Shown here in pieces: positions 1 through 6,194 of a stretch of DNA of 14,085 bases (positions are counted from its first letter, which is position 1; each line of letters starts with the position of its first letter). The position numbers and the translations under genes were made by a program. The notes below the pieces were generated by a model. That model ran no database searches, was not told where the DNA came from, and worked only from the letters and a program-made list of their open reading frames with translations. This stretch comes from Candidatus Arcanibacter lacustris (GTDB lineage Bacteria; Pseudomonadota; Alphaproteobacteria; Rickettsiales; Arcanibacteraceae): assembly GCA_000970895.1 (NCBI GenBank), contig JYHA01000121.1, positions 1 to 14,085 of the forward strand. Reading direction: 5' to 3'.

Positions 1-27
1 AATTTTTATAAAAACCGAGATAGTGCC

Positions 28-56
28 TTGTATTTGCTGTGTATAAACACTATATC
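28..56 (+). promoter_or_regulatory. Candidate promoter of the transposase
   Basis: A -35 box TTGTAT (28-33) and a -10 box TATATC (51-56) are separated by exactly 17 nt, 31 nt upstream of the transposase ATG. The -10 lies in a small inverted repeat CACT-atatc-AGTG (48-60), which could form a short hairpin or an operator. Boxes were recognised by eye in AT-rich sequence. Confidence 0.4.
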
Positions 57-86
57 AGTGATCTTATAACATTAACAAGGTAGACA

Positions 87-955
87 ATGAAAAAAAAGAA
101 GAAGCGAGTGTTTAAGGCAATTCCAACTAAATTAACTGAAGTTCAGTTCAATGAATTTGTCTTACCACACCTTAAAAAAGGAGCACGAGGACCGGAGAAA
201 AAAGTCTCATTTTATAAATTATTTAATTATATTTTAAAATTAATGCACACAGGCTGCCAATGGTATAATTTACCAATTGAAAAAGATGGACGAGGTGTAC
301 CAGAAATTCATTACACACGTGTATTTAGAACATTTCAGCACTGGATGAAGCATGAATGTTTTGATAAAATATTTGAAGCCTCGGTGCTGAGGCTACTAAA
401 GAAAAAGCTGCTAAACATATCAGTAATTCATGGGGACGGCACCAGTACCTGTGCAAAAAAAGGGGCGATAATTTAGGCTACAATGGCCATAAACGCTTCA
501 AAGGTGATAAGGTAGTTCCTTTTTGCGATAGAAATTGTAACGTCATCGCACCTTTTGTTACTGCTCCTGGCAATAGAAATGAAGTAAAATTGCTTGAACC
601 GGCCGTTAAAAGCTTAAAGAAAATAGCTAAGAATATAGGGCTGGAGTTTGCTGGGGGTACTATGAGTTTAGATGGTGTCTATAATTCAAGAGAAAATCGT
701 AAGACAATTTTTAATTTGGGTATGACGCCTAACATGCCAGAAAACAAGAGAAATCGTAAGAAAACTAAACGAGGACGCAAGCAAATATTTGACCCATTAA
801 TTTTTAAGGAAAGATTTAGAACTATTGAATTAGTTTTTGCCTGGGAAGATAAATTTAAAAGGTTACTTTTGAGGTTTGAGCACATCAGTGCGCATCATTA
901 CGGGATGAAAACAATTGCTTATAGCATGATAAATCTCAGGCATTTCTGCACATAA
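87..955 (+). CDS. IS5-family DDE transposase, two frames joined by -1 frameshift
   Basis: Frame A runs from the ATG at 87 to a TAG at 474-476 (129 codons). It holds the N-terminal helix-turn-helix type domain (about residues 10-95, with the IS5-like pattern GCQWYNLP) and the first catalytic Asp in HGDGT. Frame B is in -1 and carries GYNGHKRFKG, the second Asp in SLDGVYNS and the catalytic Glu in RTIELVFAW, ending at 955. The frames meet at seven A followed by four G (455-465). Slipping back one base at A AAA AAA changes ...AKKGAII-stop into ...AKKRGDNLGYNGHK, restoring one 289-residue protein of normal IS5 length. The join may reflect programmed ribosomal frameshifting, transcriptional slippage on the homopolymer, or a one-time indel; sequence alone cannot decide. 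The start follows AAGG with a 6-nt spacer. Confidence 0.8.
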
Positions 956-1224
956 GCAATAATCAAGTAGATTTTTAGTTTTGACAACTTTTTGAGTAAT
1001 AAGAGAGTCACGTCCTAATTTTGATAAAATCTTGATTTCTTATACAAGCTTACTAAAAATTACACCATTTCCTATGCAAAAAAAGATATTTTGAAATATT
1101 ACACCAAAATCTGGTGATAAAAATTATTGGAACTAGCAACGACTAGAAAATATAGAATGATGATTACCTTTAATAAAACTAGATAGTTTGAACGCAATAA
1201 TTTGTGCATAATCTTCCTATTAAA
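956..1224. other. Intergenic region between IS and xthA
   Basis: About 270 AT-rich bases without a credible reading frame. The only structure I see is a 5-bp inverted repeat CACCA-aaatc-TGGTG at 1102-1116. On the minus strand it would lie about 110 nt downstream of the xthA stop and is followed by AT-rich sequence rather than a clean U tract, so it is at best a weak terminator. The right end of the IS may extend into this stretch. Confidence 0.4.
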
Positions 1225-2013
1225 TTACAAAGAGAATTTTGCCAGTACTGGCACATGATCAGAAGGAGATTCCCAGTCCCTTGCATCTTTTAAAATCCAG
1301 GCATTAGTGACTTTGGATTTGAGGGGGTCGCTCACCCAAATATGGTCCAATCTTCTACCTCGATTTGATTTACGCCAGTCTCTATTTCTATAGCTCCACC
1401 AACTATAGAGCTTTTGATCTTCGGGAGTAAATTCTCGGTGAGTATCACACCAATTTAATGAATTTTGCCATTTTTTAAGCTTTTCAATTTCAATTGGAGT
1501 GTGACTTACTTCTTTTAACAATTGCTTATGGGACCAAACATCATGTTCTAGTGGAGAAATATTTAAATCACCAACCAAAATCATTTTATCTTGAGGACTT
1601 CTATTTTGACTAAACCAATTAGTTACTTCATCTAAATATTGTAATTTATTGGCAAATTTAGGGTTAAGATCAACATCTGGTATATCACCACCCGCTGGTA
1701 TATAAAAATTATGTAATTCAATGTCATTTGAGAGTTTTATTGAAATATGACGACAAGAATCTCCTGCAAATTTACGCATAGTAACATCACTAAAGGCTAT
1801 TCTTGATAAGATTGCTACGCCATTATAGGATTTTTCACCGCAAATCTCTATAAATTTAAAACCAAGCGCATGTAACTGATCTAAAGGAAATTCATGATCC
1901 TGAACTTTGGTTTCCTGCAAGCAAATTACATCAACATTTTCTTGCAGGAGTAATTTTTCGATATTATGAATTCTTATTCTGACGGAATTGATATTCCAAC
2001 TAGCTATAATAAT
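1225..2013 (-). CDS. xthA: Exodeoxyribonuclease III, probable ATT start
   Basis: An AP endonuclease and 3'-5' exonuclease of the endonuclease/exonuclease/phosphatase fold that acts in base-excision repair. From the proposed start the protein is 262 residues. Asn7 (SWNIN), Glu34 (LQETK), the Asp149/Asn151 pair (GDLNIS), LDHIWVS and the C-terminal His253 (SDHVPVL) are all present. N7 and E34 fall exactly where E. coli ExoIII has them. There is no ATG, GTG or TTG before these residues: the frame is closed by TAG at 2017-2019, followed by AAA ATT ATT ATA GCT. The ATT at 2013-2011 sits 9 nt after a good AGGAG Shine-Dalgarno (2023-2027), which overlaps the sspB stop codon, so translation is probably coupled to sspB. 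The first TTG, at 1920, would remove N7 and most of the first strand and is unlikely. Confidence 0.9.
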   Translation of the reverse strand: MIIASWNINSVRIRIHNIEKLLLQENVDVICLQETKVQDHEFPLDQLHALGFKFIEICGEKSYNGVAILSRIAFSDVTMRKFAGDSCRHISIKLSNDIELHNFYIPAGGDIPDVDLNPKFANKLQYLDEVTNWFSQNRSPQDKMILVGDLNISPLEHDVWSHKQLLKEVSHTPIEIEKLKKWQNSLNWCDTHREFTPEDQKLYSWWSYRNRDWRKSNRGRRLDHIWVSDPLKSKVTNAWILKDARDWESPSDHVPVLAKFSL

Positions 2014-2022
2014 TTTCTAAAA

Positions 2023-2027
2023 CTCCT
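2023..2027 (-). promoter_or_regulatory. Shine-Dalgarno of xthA that decides the ATT start
   Basis: AGGAG on the minus strand overlaps the sspB TAG stop (2026-2028) and lies 9 nt before ATT 2013. It is the only strong ribosome binding site near the 5' end of the gene and supports initiation at a non-canonical AUU codon, known elsewhere from infC and pcnB of E. coli. Confidence 0.65.
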
Positions 2028-2526
2028 AGTCGCGTTTTTTTCTAAAGCTATCTAGTGTGATAACGTTAGTAGCGCCGGATTCTTTGATGACTTCTTGAAT
2101 TTTTTTATCAGATTTAATAGGCCCCGTATGTAAATGATGCTCATCATACATAGGATGATTACCAGCACTCGCCTCAACATGCCTAAATTGCAAACCAAAC
2201 TTCACACTCGGATCTGCAAATGCTGTAATTGCTACAAAGGGAATGGTGATTTTTTCTTTTACATTATCAAAACTTAAACAAACACTGAAAGACTTATCTT
2301 CCACCACTAATTCTTCAAATTGAAATTGTAAAACAATAGTCATTTCATGAGGATAACGATTTTTCAATTTTTCAGACAAGATCACTCCAGGAAATTTAGT
2401 CAGGAATGAAATGAAAAAATGATGTTCACCTGGCATATTATGGGCAATAGCTAACTCTAATGATTTTTTAACAATAATATGCATTGCTTCATCTATTAAT
2501 GCGCCATAATCAATATGATTTACCAT
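2026..2526 (-). CDS. sspB: SspB, ClpXP specificity-enhancing adaptor (alphaproteobacterial type)
   Basis: A 166-residue adaptor that binds the ssrA tag of trans-translated proteins and tethers them to ClpX for degradation in the cytoplasm. Residues 1-113 match the alphaproteobacterial SspB fold, with IDYGALIDEAM at the start, GEHHFFISF at 33-41, EMTIVLQFQFEEL at 61-73 and the signature TIPFVAITAFADPSVKFGLQF at about 94-114. A variable linker follows (115-150). The C-terminal tail NVITLDSFRKK is the expected ClpX-binding motif. The ATG is preceded by AGAGG with a 5-nt spacer. The gene lies directly downstream of ssrA, on the same strand with about 35 nt between them, and its stop overlaps the xthA ribosome binding site. 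Beta/gamma SspB is a distant relative; this is clearly the alpha form. Confidence 0.92.
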   Translation of the reverse strand: MVNHIDYGALIDEAMHIIVKKSLELAIAHNMPGEHHFFISFLTKFPGVILSEKLKNRYPHEMTIVLQFQFEELVVEDKSFSVCLSFDNVKEKITIPFVAITAFADPSVKFGLQFRHVEASAGNHPMYDEHHLHTGPIKSDKKIQEVIKESGATNVITLDSFRKKRD

Positions 2527-2557
2527 GAATCCTCTGAAATTTATTATGATTTATAAG

Positions 2558-2847
2558 TAGGGTGTTTTCTGTTGCTCGGCAACACCCCAAAGCCGCTCCC
2601 AATTAACCAGTTTATGCCGCAGCTATAGAGCTGAAAGCGAAGTTTTGGTTAGCCGGTTGCCTTGTATTATCATTGGCATTTATAAGTTTCGACCCATAAT
2701 TGTTATAAATAACAATCGGTGGAATCATCCCGAGTAAAAGACCACTTCTTTATTACGCACGTCGATCCTAATTCGCCCCCATAGTTTTTTATGGTGGAGG
2801 CGCCGGGCGCTGCCCCCGGGTCCGTAACGCCTATTTCAAGGAACGTT
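2558..2847 (-). ncRNA. ssrA: Circularly permuted two-piece tmRNA
   Basis: On the minus strand the acceptor piece comes first (about 2847-2792) and ends in the encoded CCTCCACCA. A short AT-rich spacer follows (2791-2781), then the coding piece from GGGGGCG (2780) to about 2558. GGGGGCG pairs with CGCCTCC as a 7-bp acceptor stem with one G-U. A T-arm of 5 bp (CCGGG/CCCGG) with a 7-nt loop GGCAGCG sits directly inside it. A further helix forms between CGTAA of the coding piece and TTACG of the acceptor piece, extended by an imperfect AAGAAGTG/CGTTCCTT pairing. The tag frame is at 2677-2612. The coding piece ends in a GGGTGT/ACACCC stem (2582-2587 with 2560-2565) enclosing TTGC/GCAA. Permutation with the acceptor piece upstream is a known alphaproteobacterial trait. 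The outer ends are approximate because processing sites cannot be read from the sequence. Confidence 0.93.
2612..2677 (-). other. tmRNA proteolysis-tag reading frame
   Basis: From the likely resume codon GCC (2677-2675) the frame encodes a 21-residue tag beginning ANDNTRQPANQNF and ending SSIAAA, then TAA at 2614-2612. The AND-N start fits alphaproteobacterial tags and the hydrophobic-AAA end is a ClpX/ClpA-type degron. The tag is longer than the 10-15 residues common elsewhere. The resume codon is inferred from family similarity. Confidence 0.88.
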
Positions 2848-2923
2848 TATTACTATAGCTAGTCACCTAGCATACTTATTGTACCACCAAAACAAATTTA
2901 TTAAAAGCTAAAAATACTAAAAA
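2848..2923. other. Short gap between glnA and ssrA
   Basis: Seventy-six AT-rich bases on the transcript side downstream of glnA. I see no GC-rich hairpin with a U tract, so glnA may read through into ssrA. Possible ssrA promoter boxes (TTGTTT, then TATGCT 15 nt later on the minus strand) are weak. Confidence 0.3.
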
Positions 2924-4321
2924 CTACATACTATAGTATAACTTAAATTCCACTGGATGAGGGGCGGTGGCTAATTCATCTATCTCTTCTTGTTTGATCT
3001 TAATATAGGCCTGTATCTGATCATCTGTAAATACATCGCCTCTTTTTAAGAACTCGCAATCATTTTTCAAATTAGCTAAAGCTTCTTCTAAACTCGCACT
3101 CACTGAAGGATATTTACCACTCTCATCATGATAGATATTTTCCTCCGTAGCTTCCCCTGGATCAATTTTATTGATAATACCATCAATACCAGCCATTAAC
3201 ATGGCACTGAATGCTAAATATGGGTTGGCAGTTGGATCAGGAAATCTCACCTCTATTCTCTTACCTGCATCGCTCTTACTATAAGGAATTCTAATTGAAG
3301 CTGAGCGGTTACAAGCAGAATAGGCCAACGAAACTGGAGCTTCATAACCTGGAACTAATCTCTTATAACTATTGGTACTTGGATTAGTAAATGCATTCAA
3401 AGCCTTAGCATGTTTAATTATGCCACCAATATAATATAGACAGATTTGCGATAGGCCAGCATAATCACCACCTGCAAATAAAGGAATTTTATCTTGCCAA
3501 ATTGATTGATGGACATGCATACCTGATCCATTATCGCCTTTGATTGGCTTTGGCATGAAGGTTGCTGTTTTACCATAAGAATGAGCAACATTATGTACCA
3601 CATATTTATATTTTTGCACATTATCAGCACAAGCAGTAAGACTGTCAAACATCATGCCTAATTCACATTGATTTGGCGCAACTTCATGATGATGTAAAAG
3701 AGGTATAATTCCTACAGATTTTAAAACTACCAACATCTCGCTTCTTATATCATGAAGAGAATCAACTGGCTGACTTCTTAAATATGCATCTTTACTTAAA
3801 GGTCTATGACCATAATTACCTTCTTTGATTTTTTTTGCAGCACTATTTGGGGATGACTCGGCTGTAATCTTAATTAAGCTATTGTAAGCTGAGCTATTAA
3901 ATCTCACATCATCAAAAATAAAAAACTCTAATTCTGGTCCAAAATAAACCTTATTACCAATATTACTGGATAGGAAATATTGCTCAGCTTTTTTAGCAAT
4001 AGATCTCGGATCTCTAAGATAAGCTTTCGAAGTTTTGGGATCAATTACATCGCAAATTACAGATAATGTAGCAAGAGATGTGAAAGGATCCACAAACATA
4101 GAAGTTAAATCTGGCATTAAAATCATATCTGACTCATTGATACTTAGCCAACCTACAATTGACGAACCATCAAACATAATACCATCTTTTAATAAATTCT
4201 CATCTACCTGTTCTACTGTATATGTAATATGCTGCCATCTGCCCACACTATCTGTAAATCTAAAATCTATAAACTCAATTTGTTGATCTTGAACGATTTT
4301 TTGAAAGCTATGGTAAGACAT
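2924..4321 (-). CDS. glnA: Glutamine synthetase, type I
   Basis: It condenses ammonia and glutamate to glutamine with ATP, as a cytoplasmic dodecamer. The protein is 465 residues from the ATG at 4321-4319, close to the ~469 of E. coli GlnA. Seen are the N-terminal loop MFDGSSIVGW (49-58), the metal and substrate Glu residues in GPELEFF (128-134) and in the HHEVAPNQCE stretch (E213, E220), NGSGMHVHQ (264-272), the ATP/phosphate-binding NRSASIRIP (338-346), EVRFPDPTANPY (357-368) and the C-terminal HPVEFKLYYSM. Tyr397 in ENIYHDE aligns with the adenylylated tyrosine of enterobacterial GS, so GlnE-type control is possible. The start is chosen by AAGGA 7 nt upstream; a longer reading back to 4390 adds 23 residues without family support. 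It is the first gene of the glnA-ssrA-sspB-xthA run. Confidence 0.95.
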   Translation of the reverse strand: MSYHSFQKIVQDQQIEFIDFRFTDSVGRWQHITYTVEQVDENLLKDGIMFDGSSIVGWLSINESDMILMPDLTSMFVDPFTSLATLSVICDVIDPKTSKAYLRDPRSIAKKAEQYFLSSNIGNKVYFGPELEFFIFDDVRFNSSAYNSLIKITAESSPNSAAKKIKEGNYGHRPLSKDAYLRSQPVDSLHDIRSEMLVVLKSVGIIPLLHHHEVAPNQCELGMMFDSLTACADNVQKYKYVVHNVAHSYGKTATFMPKPIKGDNGSGMHVHQSIWQDKIPLFAGGDYAGLSQICLYYIGGIIKHAKALNAFTNPSTNSYKRLVPGYEAPVSLAYSACNRSASIRIPYSKSDAGKRIEVRFPDPTANPYLAFSAMLMAGIDGIINKIDPGEATEENIYHDESGKYPSVSASLEEALANLKNDCEFLKRGDVFTDDQIQAYIKIKQEEIDELATAPHPVEFKLYYSM

Positions 4322-4361
4322 GGAAATATCCTTTTTTAAATAAAAATTAATAACCACTAAA

Positions 4362-4390
4362 TTAGTACAACAAATCAATTGCAGTGACAA
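4362..4390 (-). promoter_or_regulatory. Candidate glnA promoter
   Basis: TTGTCA (4390-4385) and TACTAA (4367-4362) are spaced 17 nt apart on the minus strand, about 40 nt before the glnA ATG. The -35 is strong (5 of 6), the -10 weak. Its -35 box lies only 5 bp from the -35 box of the opposite promoter. Confidence 0.35.
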
Positions 4391-4395
4391 TAATT

Positions 4396-4423
4396 TTGTA
4401 ACAATATCTGCTTGCTATATATT
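4396..4423 (+). promoter_or_regulatory. Candidate promoter of the lipoprotein-acpS pair
   Basis: TTGTAA (4396-4401) and TATATT (4418-4423) are separated by 16 nt, about 70 nt upstream of the ATG at 4497. It sits back-to-back with the glnA promoter. Confidence 0.4.
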
Positions 4424-4496
4424 TTTCTTTAGTTGATTAAAAAATTGTGATAGATTGGAGTACCAAAATTCTAAAATAAAAAATAGTAACCAAATC

Positions 4497-5486
4497 ATGT
4501 TAAATAAAATACTAGAAAATATCATTTTTGTCATCATCATCTCTATCTTAGGGAGCTGCACTAGTTTAGAAACACTAAACAGAGCTCCGCTTAAAGGAGA
4601 TAGATTTCAGAATAATCTCGTAGAACATTATAAGAAACTTGCTCAAAAAGAAGCTAAGGTCTTTAATTGGAGTGACTATCAGCATTTTATTAACAAAGCC
4701 TTTGCCGCTACTAAAGGACTAAATCCTTTACCTGAAAATTTATCTTATTGGAAAATCCCTCAAACAAAATTAACAGAATTTGTTTTAGCTAGAAAAAAAT
4801 TATTATCTTTGCTTTATACTCATAAATTAAAAGATAATTTTCCAGAGCTCGCAGCTAAAGCTCAATATAATTTCGATTGCTGGGTAGAAGAGCAAGATAA
4901 AGCCTGGAGACCAGATTCAACTTATGAATGTAGGGAATATTTCTATAAATCAATTTATCAATTATCAAATCTAATTAGTCCTTCTTCTTATAAATCACCA
5001 ACTGTAAAAGCAGCGCCTAAAAAAATTGCTAAAAAGCCAGCTCAAACTGCCAGCAAGGTTGTTGCAAAATCAACTCCAGATAAAATAGTTCAAAAACCAA
5101 AACCAGAAGTTGTTGTAGCTGTTAAAAAACCAACTCCCGTAGCTACTAAATCTGAAGCTAAAAAATATGTATTTAGCATGAAGCATAATGATGCTAAATT
5201 AGATCAAAAACAAAAAGCTACCCTATCTCATATAGCCTCTTATTTAGCTGCAAATCCAAAATATAGTTTGAATATTTTATCCTATAATAATAGTAAAATA
5301 AGCGATACTGAGAAAATGATGATTGCTAAATATCGCGCTCAAATTATCAAAGATATTTTAAAGAAAAATGGGGTTCAAAATAATAAAATCACCAGCTATT
5401 CTTTTGCAAGTCTAACTTTAGATCAAATCGAAAGTGAGTTATCAAGCTATGGTGATAATGTGATCAATATAGTAATCGGTGAATAA
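4497..5486 (+). CDS. Lipoprotein with OmpA-like C-terminal domain
   Basis: A 329-residue envelope protein of unknown specific role. From the ATG at 4497 it begins with a short signal peptide (LNKILENIIFVIIISILGSC) whose lipobox LGSC gives a lipidated Cys21. Starting at TTG 4455 would put 14 polar residues ahead of the signal peptide. Residues about 25-160 form a conserved-looking domain rich in aromatic residues with a Cys pair (CWVEEQ, YECREYF). Residues about 163-225 are a Lys/Pro/Ala linker (KKPAQTASK, KPKPEVVVAVKKPTP) suited to crossing the periplasm. The last ~100 residues resemble an OmpA/Pal peptidoglycan-binding domain (YLAANPKYSLNILSY, YRAQIIKDILKKNGV), keeping the Arg of the binding motif but having Asn where the usual GHTD Asp is expected. 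The 3' end overlaps acpS by 8 nt. No clear Shine-Dalgarno is visible. Confidence 0.8.
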   Translation: MLNKILENIIFVIIISILGSCTSLETLNRAPLKGDRFQNNLVEHYKKLAQKEAKVFNWSDYQHFINKAFAATKGLNPLPENLSYWKIPQTKLTEFVLARKKLLSLLYTHKLKDNFPELAAKAQYNFDCWVEEQDKAWRPDSTYECREYFYKSIYQLSNLISPSSYKSPTVKAAPKKIAKKPAQTASKVVAKSTPDKIVQKPKPEVVVAVKKPTPVATKSEAKKYVFSMKHNDAKLDQKQKATLSHIASYLAANPKYSLNILSYNNSKISDTEKMMIAKYRAQIIKDILKKNGVQNNKITSYSFASLTLDQIESELSSYGDNVINIVIGE

Positions 5487-5874
5487 TTTGAATATAGTTG
5501 GCATTGGTAACGATATTATCAACATCACTCGAATTGAAAAATCTATCGCAAAATTCGGCGATAAATTTATTACCCGCATCTATACTAACAATGAAATTGC
5601 TTTAGCTAAAAAATTCACCTCTAGTAAAAAAATATCAAGCTTTTATGCGAAAAGATTTGCAGCTAAGGAAGCTTTGGTTAAGGCTATTGGTACTGGGTTT
5701 AGAAGAGGAGTTTCTTTTACCGATATTGAAATATTAAATAACGAAGATGGCAAACCTGTAGTTAATTTATTTAATGAGCTGAAAACCACCTTAGCTGATA
5801 CTAAAATCCACATCAGCCTTAGTGATGACTATCCTTTTGCTATTGCTACTATATTGATTTGTATCAGTTCTTAG
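5479..5874 (+). CDS. acpS: Holo-[acyl-carrier-protein] synthase
   Basis: It transfers 4'-phosphopantetheine from CoA to apo-ACP, activating fatty-acid synthesis. At 131 residues it has the usual AcpS size. Visible are GIGNDIINITRIEK with the metal-binding Asp12, RFAAKEALVKAIGTGFRRG with the second metal ligand Glu64, FTDIEILNNEDGKP, and the final HISLSDDYPFAIATIL strand. The GTG at 5479 overlaps the lipoprotein stop. TTG at 5488 would give MNIVGIGND, which fits the family start equally well and has GGTGA just upstream, so the start is uncertain by three codons. The stop codon coincides with the outer edge of the palindromic element. Confidence 0.95.
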   Translation: MNNLNIVGIGNDIINITRIEKSIAKFGDKFITRIYTNNEIALAKKFTSSKKISSFYAKRFAAKEALVKAIGTGFRRGVSFTDIEILNNEDGKPVVNLFNELKTTLADTKIHISLSDDYPFAIATILICISS

Positions 5875-6178
5875 GATAAGAAGGGAGGTCACTCCCCAGT
5901 TCTAGAAAACACACTATCTTGAGATGAAAAGGAGAGTTGCTTGCCCCAATTGTCAATCCTTCGGCTAGTAGGTCTTAAATTCAGGCAGAGCCTGAATTTT
6001 TTAGACCGCCCTTGACCGGAGGACCCACCTTAAAATTAACTAAATAAAATTAATATTGATTCATTTGATATGGATCCTCCGCTTAAGGGCGAACTAATCT
6101 CGCCTTCGGCTCGATAAGTTCTACTAAGCGAAGGATGACAACTTGGAGAAAGCCGGGGAACGACCTCCTTCTTATCCT
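5873..6178. repeat. ~306-bp palindromic, MITE-like element
   Basis: The entire gap between convergent acpS and the phosphoethanolamine transferase gene is one imperfect palindrome. The ends are inverted repeats of about 25 bp: AGGATAAGAAGGGAGGTC at the left (5873-5890) and GACCTCCTTCTTATCCT at the right (6162-6178), with one indel. Inside, 5952-5970 mirrors 6121-6139 (about CCTTCGGCTAGTAG against CTACTAAGCGAAGG) and 6007-6025 mirrors 6072-6090 (16 of 19). Each arm carries its own hairpin: 5971-6007 (10 bp, AGA loop) and 6091-6121. The centre (about 6030-6070) is AT-rich. No reading frame is evident. Base composition is richer in G+C than its surroundings, as expected of an inserted repeat. 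It resembles Rickettsia-type palindromic repeats or a MITE in design; which family is unknown. Confidence 0.75.
5977..6002 (+). terminator. Candidate intrinsic terminator after acpS
   Basis: AAATTCAGGC (5977-5986), loop AGA, GCCTGAATTT (5990-5999) form a perfect 10-bp stem that runs into six consecutive T (5997-6002). It lies about 100 nt after the acpS stop, inside the palindromic element, so the repeat may provide the terminator for this operon. Confidence 0.6.
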
Positions 6179-6194
6179 TGGAGCTTACTTAATC

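Larger units (their letters stand above)
28..960 (+). mobile_element. IS5-like insertion sequence (ends not defined)
   Basis: This is the minimum footprint of an insertion sequence: a promoter at 28-56, a Shine-Dalgarno AAGG at 77-80 and a DDE transposase in two overlapping frames ending at 955. I could not find convincing terminal inverted repeats or a target-site duplication on either side, so the true ends may lie a little outside these coordinates, and the left end may even lie beyond the window. The two frames join without loss of sequence, so the copy may be active. It lies downstream of the 3' end of xthA and interrupts no recognisable gene. Confidence 0.7.

Noticed and set aside
15..975. 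Weak resemblance between TTGCTGTGTATAAA left of the transposase and the reverse complement of sequence at its 3' end (TTGCTTATGTGCAGAAA)
   Set aside because: It needs gaps and lies partly inside the coding region; too poor to call terminal inverted repeats.
1102..1116. CACCA/TGGTG hairpin as xthA terminator
   Set aside because: Only 5 bp, far from the stop codon and without a U run.
2560..2587. GGGTGT/ACACCC hairpin on the minus strand as an intrinsic terminator
   Set aside because: No U tract follows it, and it is better explained as the terminal helix of the tmRNA coding piece.
3418..4286. Open frames inside glnA on both strands, and similar ones inside the transposase, M16 peptidase and ubiB genes
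   Set aside because: They lie wholly or largely within well-supported genes, have no family similarity and have odd composition; they are chance frames.
4322..4390. N-terminal extension of GlnA by 23 residues
   Set aside because: The residues are not GlnA-like, the stretch contains the promoter, and an AAGGA site marks the ATG at 4321.
4455..4496. TTG start 14 codons upstream for the lipoprotein
   Set aside because: It would place polar residues before the signal peptide; ATG 4497 gives a standard lipoprotein signal.
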